This document shows positions 1 to 6,212 of a DNA stretch of 6,409 nucleotides, piece by piece. This DNA comes from Methylomonas sp. (GTDB taxonomy: Bacteria > Pseudomonadota > Gammaproteobacteria > Methylococcales > Methylomonadaceae), in the NCBI GenBank assembly GCA_026990815.1, contig JALXCS010000151.1:1-6409 (forward strand), given 5' to 3'. Made by a program: the position numbers and the translations under genes. The notes below the pieces were generated by a model that was not told where the DNA came from, did not search any database, and saw only the letters and a program-made list of their open reading frames with translations. Each line of letters starts with the position of its first letter. Positions within the stretch are counted from its first letter, which is position 1.

Positions 1-84
1 CCAGCACGCCTGCTCATCTGGAAAGCGCTCGTAGAAATCAATCAAGACCATATTTTGATAGGGCTTTTTAATGCGGTTTCTCAT
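1..84 (-). CDS. IS1595-family transposase, N-terminal fragment (runs off the window)
   Basis: Reading the minus strand from the ATG at 84-82 gives 28 codons that stay open to the window edge. The peptide begins MRNRIKKPYQ and contains FYERFPDEQACW. The F-x-x-RFPDE-x-AC-W pattern is typical of the start of IS1595-type (ISXO2-like) transposases, just before their zinc-ribbon domain, which would lie outside the window. A GGAG ribosome binding site sits 3 bases before the ATG. A short dyad, CCGTA/TACGG at 90-94 and 103-107, covers that leader and could limit translation or transcription. Only the N-terminus is visible, so it cannot be told whether the element is intact, nor can its terminal inverted repeat or target duplication be placed. 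The family call rests on this short motif alone. Confidence 0.68.
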   Translation of the reverse strand, partial: MRNRIKKPYQNMVLIDFYERFPDEQACW

Positions 85-226
85 AGTCTCCGTACTATAT
101 CATACGGGAGCTAAAGGCATAATCATGGCTTACCTACATTCCACAAGTTTTTGTCATGTACAGAGGTTGGGAAATGAATATTTTGAAGAGGACGGTAAAT
201 AAATCCGCCCATGACAAATATGGCTG
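85..226. other. Gap between the transposase start and the tesA stop
   Basis: This 142-base stretch should contain the end of the insertion sequence whose transposase starts at 84, plus the downstream flank of tesA. No terminal inverted repeat can be assigned because the other end of the element is outside the window. On the minus strand just after the tesA stop there is a weak hairpin, GCCAT paired with ATGG(G)C (208-225), without a clear T-run, so it is at best a poor terminator. No convincing gene was seen. Confidence 0.4.
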
Positions 227-832
227 TTATTTTTTCAATATGGGTAGCAGATAACGCCATACTTTTGCAGTTATGACGGGTTGCGCTAAAGTATTCGGGT
301 GTAGGCCGTCGCTTTGCATTAAATGTTCATGTAAGGCAACCTCTTCGAGTAAAAAGGGCACCAAAGGAATATTTAATTCCTCTGCAAGTTGCGGATAGAT
401 ATTGTAAAACATATCAATATAACGCTTTCCATAATTAGGCGGAATACGCATGCCAAGGAGCAGAACCTTAGTGTTTTGGTTTTGCATGCGTTTGATAATT
501 TCTGCCAGATTGCTTTTCATGAGTTTCGGAGATAGGCCTCTTAATCCATCATTTGCGCCTAGTTCCAAAAGCAGAATATCAGGCTTGAGTTGCTTAAGGA
601 TTTTGTTAATTCGTGCTAATCCACCTGCAGAAGTATCGCCGCTAATGCTTTCGTTATATATAGTATATGGCAGGTTTTCCTGTTGTAATCTTTTTTGCAA
701 CAAATTAACCCAGCCCTGGTCTACATTGATTCCATAACCTGCACTGATGCTATCACCCAAAACGACAATGGATTTAGCCATTACAGTGGTTGATAATAGT
801 GATAAAAAAATCATAAGGAAAAATTTTTTCAT
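227..832 (-). CDS. tesA: TesA: periplasmic GDSL/SGNH arylesterase, thioesterase I / lysophospholipase L1
   Basis: The 201-residue protein has a Sec signal peptide: MKK, a hydrophobic core, and a likely cut after VMA at residue 19. All SGNH blocks are present: GDSIS with nucleophile Ser28, SGDTS with oxyanion Gly65, GAND with Asn94, and DGLHP with Asp175 and His178. From Gly65 onward these sit a constant 21 residues from the E. coli mature TesA positions as I remember them (Gly44, Asn73, Asp154, His157), while Ser28 is offset by 18. The family hydrolyses acyl-CoA thioesters, lysophospholipids and aryl esters in the periplasm. The start is supported by GAGGG at 846-842, 9 bases upstream on the minus strand. 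That site and the likely promoter lie inside the opposite gene ybbA, whose start codon overlaps this one. The gene is intact and TesA probably works with YbbA-YbbP. Confidence 0.95.
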   Translation of the reverse strand: MKKFFLMIFLSLLSTTVMAKSIVVLGDSISAGYGINVDQGWVNLLQKRLQQENLPYTIYNESISGDTSAGGLARINKILKQLKPDILLLELGANDGLRGLSPKLMKSNLAEIIKRMQNQNTKVLLLGMRIPPNYGKRYIDMFYNIYPQLAEELNIPLVPFLLEEVALHEHLMQSDGLHPNTLAQPVITAKVWRYLLPILKK

Positions 833-1520
833 GAAACAAAGCCCTCAAAAAAGTGAGAATGTCATTATACAGGCAGAAAACTTGAGTAAAACAGTAGCAA
901 CTGCTAACGGTCCATTACATATTTTGTCATCGGTTAACCTAACGATTATATCCGGAGAAAGTATTGCTATCGTCGGAGCATCCGGATCGGGCAAATCAAC
1001 CCTGCTGGGGCTGCTTGCGGGACTTGATGCTCCTAGCGACGGCACTATTAAAATAAAAGAATATTTTATAACTGACATGGATGAAGATGGTAGAGCTGAA
1101 ATCCGGAACCGGTTTATTGGGTTTGTATTTCAGTCTTTCCAGTTGCTTCCCGGGTTGACGGCTCTGGAAAATGTGATGTTGCCATTGGAGTTAAGAAATG
1201 ACAGAAATGAAAGATTTTCTGCTCAAAATTTATTGGACCGAGTTGAGCTAACCGAACGTCTCAGTCATCGCCCCAATCAACTTTCTGGAGGAGAGCAGCA
1301 GCGTGTGGCATTGGCCAGAGCATTTGTTACAACGCCGACTATTTTGTTTGCCGATGAGCCAACGGGAAACCTGGATAGCAAGACTGGGGAGCATATTATC
1401 GAATTGTTATTTCAGCTCAATCAGGAACAGCAAACCACACTGGTTTTGGTAACCCACGATCCGGCACTAGCTTCACGCTGTGAGAGGATCATTAAGTTGG
1501 AAGCAGGAAAAATGGTATGA
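831..1520 (+). CDS. ybbA: YbbA: ABC transporter ATPase of the MacB/LolD class
   Basis: From the ATG at 831 the product has 229 residues, the normal size for YbbA. Motifs in order are Walker A GASGSGKST (49-57), Q-loop Gln101 in FVFQSF, signature LSGGEQQR (151-158), Walker B ILFADEP (171-177, catalytic Glu176) and switch His209 in VTHD. All are intact. The family powers FtsX-type permeases that transmit motion across the membrane rather than forming a channel. The chosen start has AAGGAA at 815-820, 10 bases upstream, and matches the usual N-terminus. An in-frame ATG at 747 would add 28 residues read from antisense tesA sequence and is unlikely. The stop overlaps the ybbP start as ATGA, which implies translational coupling. 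It is divergent from tesA, with start codons sharing CATG at 830-833. Confidence 0.95.
   Translation: MKQSPQKSENVIIQAENLSKTVATANGPLHILSSVNLTIISGESIAIVGASGSGKSTLLGLLAGLDAPSDGTIKIKEYFITDMDEDGRAEIRNRFIGFVFQSFQLLPGLTALENVMLPLELRNDRNERFSAQNLLDRVELTERLSHRPNQLSGGEQQRVALARAFVTTPTILFADEPTGNLDSKTGEHIIELLFQLNQEQQTTLVLVTHDPALASRCERIIKLEAGKMV
864..869 (-). promoter_or_regulatory. Candidate -10 box for tesA, inside ybbA
   Basis: The minus strand reads TATAAT, a perfect sigma-70 -10 hexamer, about 32 bases before the tesA start codon. This would give a leader of roughly 25 bases that includes the GAGGG ribosome binding site. The matching -35 region (around 886-893, TTTTAC or similar) is a poor fit. The site lies in the first codons of ybbA, as it must because the two genes have no intergenic space. 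Confidence 0.4.
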
Positions 1521-4009
1521 AAAGATTATCTTTAGCGATTCGGTTATTAATTCGCGAAGTTCGTTCTGGAGAATTAACTATTTTGGTTTTAGCCTTGATT
1601 ATTGCTGTGACCAGTTCGACTGCTATTAGTTTGTTTGCTGATCGTTTGCAACGCACCATGACCAATCAGGCTGCCGATTTTCTGGCTGGAGATCTGGTTG
1701 TCAGTAGTCCTCAGAAACTGCCAAGAGTCTGGCATGAAAAGGCTGGAGAGTTTCATCTGAATCTGGCTCAGACGGCTGAATTTTCAAGTGTCCTGATTGA
1801 AAATGAGGAAATGTTATTAGCCGGAATTAAAGCCGTTAGTTCGGCTTATCCTTTGCGAGGTCATTTAAAAATATCTGATTTTGATTATCAGCGACAACAA
1901 ATTGTTCATCATGGACCTGGTCTGGGTGAGGCGTGGGTGGAAAAGCGGGTTCTTTCTGCTTTGAAAATGAAGATAGGTGATATGCTGGCAGTGGGTGAGA
2001 AGCCATTAAGAATCACCAAAATTATTACCTATGAGCCGGATAAACGAGGTGATTTATATAGTTTGTCGCCTAGGGTTATGATTAATTCTGATGATTTACA
2101 AGCGACGAGGGTGATTCAACCGGGCAGCCATGTTCATTATTATTTTCAGTTTTCCGGGGAAACCAAGCAACTACTAAAGTTCAAAAGCTGGATAAAACCC
2201 AGGTTGAATCCATCTCAGCGGGTGATGGACATTCATGAAGATCGCCCACAGTTAGGTTCTGCGCTAGAACGAGCGGAACGATATTTAGGGCTTTCCAGTA
2301 TCGTAGTGATATTGATTTCAGGGGTTGCCATTGCCATGGCTGCCCGGCGCTATACAGAAAGGCATTTTAATACTTCGGCTATGCTACGCTGTCTGGGCTG
2401 TAAACAAAATGAAATCCTTTGGCTTTATGTTTTTCAGTTCCTGATAATTGGTTTTGCAGCCAGTGCATTGGGTTGTTTGGCAGGGTGGCTGGCGCAAAGC
2501 TATCTATTTTATTTGCTGGCTAATTTATTGCCTCCTCAGGTTGCGAATCCTAGCTGGTTTGCCATCGTATTTGGCTTTGTTACAGGTATAGTTATTTTGT
2601 TTGGGTTTGCCTTGCCGCCGATATTAAGGTTAAAACAAGTTCCTCCATTGAGAGTTTTGCGTAGAGATCTCTTACCGTTACCGACAAGTGCATGGATTGT
2701 GTATGGATTGGCAATGACCATTATTATGGCACTCATTTGGCGATATACGAAGGATATTAGAATGTCGGCAACCATCCTAGGCGTAGGATGGTTGTTGATC
2801 GCTGTTTTAGGGGGTATTATTTGGGGGGGGCTGACTTTATCCAAAAATCTTATTCCCCATTTGAATCTCAGTTGGCGTTTTGCTCTCCAGGGGTTACTCA
2901 GGAACCAGCAAGGCAGTATTAGTCAGATGCTGGCATTTAGTATCACCCTGGTGGCCATGATTTTGACCTTTACTGTCAGAACCGATCTGATTGATGACTG
3001 GCAAAAGCAGCTGCCCGAGAATGCACCTAATCATTTTGCACTAAACATCTTTGCAGATCAATTGCCATCCTTCCAACAGCATCTATTGCAAAACAAAATT
3101 TCTGGGAGTCGCTATTATCCAGTAGTCAGAGGTCGGTTAATAGAGATTAATAATACCCCTGTGCAACAAATTGTCAGCAAGGACAGCCAGGGCGAAAATG
3201 CCACTCATCGGGATTTAAGTTTAACCTGGACAGACCAGATGCCGGAAGACAACCGAATTGTGGCTGGAAAGTGGTGGGATGCGTTAGCTACTGAAACTAA
3301 ACCCTTGGTATCCATCGAACAAAAATTAGCCAAGAGTCTTGATATAAAATTAGGTGATATTTTAACTTTTACTATTGGCAGTCAGCGGTTGAATGCGACT
3401 GTTACCAGTATTAGAAAAGTTCAATGGGATACCATGAAACCAAATTTCTATATGATTTTTCCTCCAGGTGTATTAGATGGTTATGCGCATACTTTTATCA
3501 CCAGTTTTTTTCTTCCAGACCAAAAAAAGAGCTTACTCAACAAATTGTTGAAGTCTTATCCCAGTATTACGATTTTGGAAGTGGATTTGATTCTGAAACA
3601 GTTTAAAACCATCCTAAGTCAATTGACCCAAGCCATTAATTATTTGCTTTATTTTGCATTGTTAGCCGGTTTCATGGTGCTTTTTGCAGCAGTTATATCC
3701 ACTCTGGATGCAAGAATTTACGACGGTGCCATCATGCGGACATTAGGAGCAAATAGAAAACTGCTAAATACTACCCATCTTTTGGAATTTATACTGTTGG
3801 GGTTTTTTTCCGGTGTTATCGCCCTCATTATCTCAGAAGGGGTTATTTTTTCGCTTTACAGTTATGTATTGCATTTGGAATATCGTTTCAATTCTGAGTT
3901 GTGGCTGGTTGTTCCGGTTTTGGGTGCTTTTGTAGTTGGCTGTGTCGGTTTTTGGGGGGTTAGGAACGTAGTGAATCGGCCACCCAGTACGGTGTTAAGG
4001 GATATTTAA
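1517..4009 (+). CDS. ybbP: YbbP: FtsX/MacB-type ABC permease with ten transmembrane segments
   Basis: The 830-residue protein is close to the family size (about 800). By eye there are ten hydrophobic segments near residues 20-40, 256-275, 300-325, 345-370, 391-409, 417-440, 470-487, 705-728, 755-780 and 795-815. Two large periplasmic domains lie at about 41-255 and 490-700, the fused double-FtsX layout of YbbP. Family-like landmarks include GPGLGEAWV (133-141), a conserved block around WDTMKPNF (637-644) and IFPPG (647-651), and LR-type ends after each FtsX half (PPLRVLR at 376-382, PPSTVLR at 822-828). It is the membrane partner of YbbA, and the ATGA overlap supports co-translation; AGGA at 1505-1508 serves as ribosome binding site. 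The likely role is moving hydrophobic substrates out of the inner membrane to TesA. A G8 run at 2823-2830 lies in frame. The gene is intact. Confidence 0.95.
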   Translation: MKRLSLAIRLLIREVRSGELTILVLALIIAVTSSTAISLFADRLQRTMTNQAADFLAGDLVVSSPQKLPRVWHEKAGEFHLNLAQTAEFSSVLIENEEMLLAGIKAVSSAYPLRGHLKISDFDYQRQQIVHHGPGLGEAWVEKRVLSALKMKIGDMLAVGEKPLRITKIITYEPDKRGDLYSLSPRVMINSDDLQATRVIQPGSHVHYYFQFSGETKQLLKFKSWIKPRLNPSQRVMDIHEDRPQLGSALERAERYLGLSSIVVILISGVAIAMAARRYTERHFNTSAMLRCLGCKQNEILWLYVFQFLIIGFAASALGCLAGWLAQSYLFYLLANLLPPQVANPSWFAIVFGFVTGIVILFGFALPPILRLKQVPPLRVLRRDLLPLPTSAWIVYGLAMTIIMALIWRYTKDIRMSATILGVGWLLIAVLGGIIWGGLTLSKNLIPHLNLSWRFALQGLLRNQQGSISQMLAFSITLVAMILTFTVRTDLIDDWQKQLPENAPNHFALNIFADQLPSFQQHLLQNKISGSRYYPVVRGRLIEINNTPVQQIVSKDSQGENATHRDLSLTWTDQMPEDNRIVAGKWWDALATETKPLVSIEQKLAKSLDIKLGDILTFTIGSQRLNATVTSIRKVQWDTMKPNFYMIFPPGVLDGYAHTFITSFFLPDQKKSLLNKLLKSYPSITILEVDLILKQFKTILSQLTQAINYLLYFALLAGFMVLFAAVISTLDARIYDGAIMRTLGANRKLLNTTHLLEFILLGFFSGVIALIISEGVIFSLYSYVLHLEYRFNSELWLVVPVLGAFVVGCVGFWGVRNVVNRPPSTVLRDI

Positions 4010-4057
4010 CCTTGGGTGTTCATTATAGATTCAGATGGTTAAAGTTATAATTTTTTT
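4005..4057 (+). terminator. Weak possible terminator after ybbP
   Basis: TTTAACC at 4005-4011, overlapping the ybbP stop, can pair perfectly with GGTTAAA at 4037-4043. A run of seven T follows at 4051-4057. The loop is long (25 bases), the stem is AT-rich, and 7 bases separate stem and T-run, so this is a weak candidate. The same stretch contains TATAAT at 4046-4051, which could instead be a -10 box for the next gene. Confidence 0.25.
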
Positions 4058-4093
4058 GAAAAATGAAAGAAGAGTAAATGCCCAATTTCCTTT

Positions 4094-4122
4094 TTGAAAA
4101 AAGAGAAGGGCGATAGCATTAT
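4094..4122 (+). promoter_or_regulatory. Candidate promoter for the lipoprotein gene
   Basis: TTGAAA at 4094-4099 and CATTAT at 4117-4122 are separated by 17 bases and would start a transcript about 40 bases before the ATG. An alternative is the perfect TATAAT at 4046-4051, but its -35 region is poor. An imperfect hairpin with GCCC/GGGC ends (4080-4083 and 4108-4111) overlaps the -35 box and might be an operator. It lacks a T-run, so it is not a convincing terminator. Confidence 0.35.
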
Positions 4123-4172
4123 AAAACTATTAATTTGGCTCTTACTTGCATTAACAATTTTGGAGAAAAATG

Positions 4173-4568
4173 ATGAGCAAATTTTCGATAATATTTATTG
4201 TGGCTTTAACTCTGCTTATCACAGCATGTTCAACACAGACAGGATGGAAACCGACTGTTGATCCATATGGTGACCCAAATTCCTATCGGTTGGAGCAAGA
4301 TATGTATGAATGCAGACAATTGGCGCAGCAAGCATCTGGAAATACCGCAACAGAGACCGCAAAAGGTACAGCAATTGGTGCATTACTGGGAGCTGCGGCC
4401 GGTGCTGCTTTAGGTGCAGCCACTGGTGATCCAGGAAAAGGCGCTGCAATCGGTGCAACCATTGGTGGGTTTGGTGGTGGTACCAAACAAGGCTTTGGTG
4501 CAGAAGAAAGTTTTGAGCGAGCTTATAAAAATTGTTTGAGACATCGGGGTCACTACGTGATTAATTAG
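4173..4568 (+). CDS. Glycine-zipper outer-membrane lipoprotein, function unknown
   Basis: The product has 131 residues from the ATG at 4173, chosen because TGGAG at 4161-4165 is 7 bases upstream. An adjacent ATG at 4170 would add one Met. A lipoprotein signal peptide ends in LITAC, so Cys19 is the likely acylated residue. Ser follows it, which by the Lol +2 rule predicts the outer membrane. Residues about 65-104 form a Gly/Ala-rich zipper with repeated GxxxG spacing (GAAAG, GAALG, then GAAIG, GATIG), split by a DPGK turn. Such zippers insert in or pack against membranes in Rick_17kDa/Omp-type glycine-zipper proteins. Flanking regions carry one Cys each, in MYECRQLA (Cys47) and KNCLRHRG (Cys121), which could form a disulfide bridging the zipper. 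The gene appears monocistronic. No specific function can be assigned. Confidence 0.85.
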   Translation: MSKFSIIFIVALTLLITACSTQTGWKPTVDPYGDPNSYRLEQDMYECRQLAQQASGNTATETAKGTAIGALLGAAAGAALGAATGDPGKGAAIGATIGGFGGGTKQGFGAEESFERAYKNCLRHRGHYVIN

Positions 4569-4682
4569 GCAATCTACCTGGTTATATACCTTCCAGTGAT
4601 AGCTGAAATTATTTGTAAGATGTTACTCCAGTTTTGAGCGGTTTTTAATCAATTCAAATCATTCTGTAGCAATTGTGCTTAT

Positions 4683-4703
4683 AAAGCCTCCCAAGGTTTT
4701 TTT
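4683..4703 (+). terminator. Possible terminator of the lipoprotein gene
   Basis: AAAGCCT pairs with AGGTTTT across a CCCA loop (7 pairs, one G-T), and the T-run continues to 4703. The GC core is only about 3 pairs and it lies about 115 bases after the stop codon, so confidence is low. Confidence 0.33.
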
Positions 4704-4742
4704 ACTGGACAGAGGTTTCTAATGCGCCAATAAATTATTGAA

Positions 4743-4768
4743 TAAAAAAACTATTTTTACAAATAGTT
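4743..4768 (-). terminator. Terminator-like hairpin facing the minus strand
   Basis: AACTATTT (4749-4756) and AAATAGTT (4761-4768) form a perfect 8-bp stem with a 4-base loop. On the plus strand it is preceded by seven A, so on the minus strand the stem is followed directly by a T-run, the usual layout of an intrinsic terminator. The stem is AT-rich. No minus-strand gene lies immediately upstream of it. Confidence 0.4.
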
Positions 4769-4860
4769 GTGCGGGGTTGTTAACTTTTTATGTGATAAAT
4801 GGCTCATTATTATTTTTTTAAAAATCAATTTAATCGGAAAAAAATTGTACAGAAGTACTA

Positions 4861-4888
4861 TTGACATTTTTAGCAGGTAATATTTAAT
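4861..4888 (+). promoter_or_regulatory. Candidate promoter of the tandem-module exported protein
   Basis: TTGACA at 4861-4866 is a perfect -35 hexamer. TTTAAT at 4883-4888, 16 bases on, is the best-spaced -10, with TATTTA at 4881-4886 overlapping it. Transcription would start near 4895, after the upstream ATG at 4887 but before the ATG at 4923, which supports the later start. A small dyad GTAC-AGAA-GTAC at 4847-4858 lies just upstream and might be an operator. Confidence 0.45.
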
Positions 4889-4922
4889 GGGCATGCTAAG
4901 TGCAATTTTTGGAGAGACTAAA

Positions 4923-6212
4923 ATGCATCGTTTTACTTACAAAAGATTTTTTTTAATAGCATTAATGATTTTTGCTAATGCAGCAAACGCTGTTCAGTTG
5001 ACGCTTACTGGTCCAGCACTTCCAAATGATATTCAAGGGCATAGACAGTTAGGAATAGTTTTTTCAGCGATACAAGATGTTACCTTAAAGAGTTTTATAT
5101 TTAATAATCAAGGTAGCGCCGATGTTATTACTTTGAAGGATGAGAACGGGAATACCCTGGAAACATACAATTATGCAGGGGGGGATCCAGTTCACCAAGT
5201 GAATATTAATTGGCCATTGCTAGCTGGTCAAAAATATTTCCTTTCTGCCCAAAATCAAAGTCAGTCAAATGGGAAATGGGGGACAGGAAGCTTCCCGGTC
5301 AGCAATGGGCATATTAAGGTTGAATACGGCAAAAGCCAGGCGGCTCCAAATGGTACATTGATTTGGTTTTCTTTTACCAATCTTGTAACTGAAGGACCAG
5401 ATGTTGTTGAATTTGATCCTGAAAATATTGATGGATTAGGCTTGCAAGCAGTTATTGAGACAGTAGAGAAAGGAAATATTAAAGCATTATGGTTTAAAGG
5501 AGGAGAAGCGACAACAGATCGTGGGGACAAGGTTATTTGGGGTTATTTTTATGCTAATCCAGCAGATGTTAATTGGGGGAGTGTCAATAATCCTGAGTTA
5601 TATGTAAAAGTCTGGTTTGATGTGAGTGGCAGAATTGATGTGAACTATTTTCATGTTTCGGTGCCACGAATTCAGGTTCATACTTCTCTCAAAAGCACGT
5701 CTACCTCTCCTGATTTATCAGGTATTACTAATTTGACCAAGCGCTATATTCGTCATACATTTGATTCAAATGGGGTTGGCTTTGCAGAGGAAAATGATGA
5801 AGATGGAGTTTCACCTACCAATGTAGATTTTTCTTCTCCTGATCCAGTTGGTTACTCTGTCATTAATGGTTTGGATATTGGGGCCATGATTAAACGCCAT
5901 ATTAATGATGGTGGGGGATATATTGAGGGAGAATGGCAGCAAGGAGGTGCTTCACCAACTGCACGTGGTGACGAGGTTGTCTGGGGATATTTTAATGCGA
6001 GTCCTCAAGATGTTGCCTGGGGTAATGTTAACAACCCTGAAGTTTTTGTGAAGATCTGGTTTGATGTAAGTGGCAGGATAGATGTTAATTTTTTCCATGT
6101 TTCTGTCCCTGAAATAGGTATTTATTCCAGCTTTCAAAATAGTAATGGTTTCGATCAACGAGGGGTGACAATTTTACAGGACCGGTATACCAGACATGAG
6201 TTTCATCGCTAA
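4923..6212 (+). CDS. Exported protein of unknown function with two tandem copies of a conserved module
   Basis: The start at 4923 is preferred over the in-frame ATG at 4887. It has GGAGAG at 4911-4916, follows the likely transcription start, and puts a clean signal peptide at the N-terminus (cut after ANA, residue 23). The product has 429 residues. Residues 24 to about 158 look like an all-beta domain, with alternating hydrophobic strands and WPLLAGQKYFLSA. Module A (about 171-280) and module B (about 317-427) share RGD-x-V-x-WGYF, DV-x-WG, VNNPE, WFDVSGRIDVN and FHVSVP, each ending in RY-x-RH-x-F. Over a 49-residue core, 38 positions are identical. The linker has acidic NDEDGVSP (291-298), like linkers in bacterial surface proteins and possibly calcium-binding. 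There is no lipobox, membrane anchor or sorting signal, so it is probably secreted or periplasmic. I do not recognise a named family. Carbohydrate or surface binding is only a guess. Confidence 0.82.
   Translation: MHRFTYKRFFLIALMIFANAANAVQLTLTGPALPNDIQGHRQLGIVFSAIQDVTLKSFIFNNQGSADVITLKDENGNTLETYNYAGGDPVHQVNINWPLLAGQKYFLSAQNQSQSNGKWGTGSFPVSNGHIKVEYGKSQAAPNGTLIWFSFTNLVTEGPDVVEFDPENIDGLGLQAVIETVEKGNIKALWFKGGEATTDRGDKVIWGYFYANPADVNWGSVNNPELYVKVWFDVSGRIDVNYFHVSVPRIQVHTSLKSTSTSPDLSGITNLTKRYIRHTFDSNGVGFAEENDEDGVSPTNVDFSSPDPVGYSVINGLDIGAMIKRHINDGGGYIEGEWQQGGASPTARGDEVVWGYFNASPQDVAWGNVNNPEVFVKIWFDVSGRIDVNFFHVSVPEIGIYSSFQNSNGFDQRGVTILQDRYTRHEFHR
5433..5762 (+). repeat. Module A of the tandem duplication
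   Basis: Residues about 171-280 of the exported protein. The core of 49 residues (5520-5666) matches module B at a constant offset of 148 residues. Many codons differ synonymously from module B: 5 of the 11 codons for WFDVSGRIDVN differ without changing the protein. This indicates an old duplication kept by selection on the protein, not a recent DNA repeat. Confidence 0.85.
5871..6203 (+). repeat. Module B of the tandem duplication
   Basis: Residues about 317-427 of the exported protein, with the core at 5964-6110. It replaces the N-terminal part of module A with a more divergent stretch rich in Gly (NDGGGYIEG) but keeps all core motifs and the closing RY-x-RH-x-F. It ends two residues before the C-terminus, so nothing follows it that could anchor the protein. 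Confidence 0.85.

Larger units (their letters stand above)
4569..4922. other. AT-rich intergenic region of about 350 bases
   Basis: No convincing gene is present. The region holds a possible plus-strand terminator (4683-4703), a perfect 8-bp hairpin oriented as a minus-strand terminator (4749-4768), a small GTAC-AGAA-GTAC dyad (4847-4858), and a consensus -35 box at 4861-4866 leading into the next gene. The stretch around 4800-4846 is extremely A/T-rich, with runs of T7 and A7, and could act as an UP-like element or bend. A 36-codon minus-strand open frame (4867-4757) has no ribosome binding site. Confidence 0.6.

Noticed and set aside
150..218. 9-bp inverted repeat TTTGTCATG / CATGACAAA
   Set aside because: About one or two such pairs at this spacing are expected by chance in a window of this size. 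It cannot be tied to the insertion sequence end.
450..737. Plus-strand open frame of 95 codons antisense to tesA
   Set aside because: It lies wholly inside intact tesA, has no ribosome binding site and no recognisable protein features.
747..830. Longer ybbA start at 747
   Set aside because: The extra 28 residues are antisense tesA sequence without family resemblance. The ATG at 831 has an upstream AAGGAA and the normal YbbA length.
4283..4486. Pro/Ala-rich minus-strand frame across the lipoprotein gene
   Set aside because: It is the complement of the Gly/Ala zipper codons, and the low-complexity composition explains the open frame.
4791..4809. CRP-like site TGTGA...TCA upstream of the exported-protein gene
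   Set aside because: The half sites are at the wrong spacing and the second half is a poor match.
5261..5530. Minus-strand frames inside the exported-protein gene (also 5952-6158)
   Set aside because: They are antisense to a well supported gene with a signal peptide and conserved modules, and show no features of their own.
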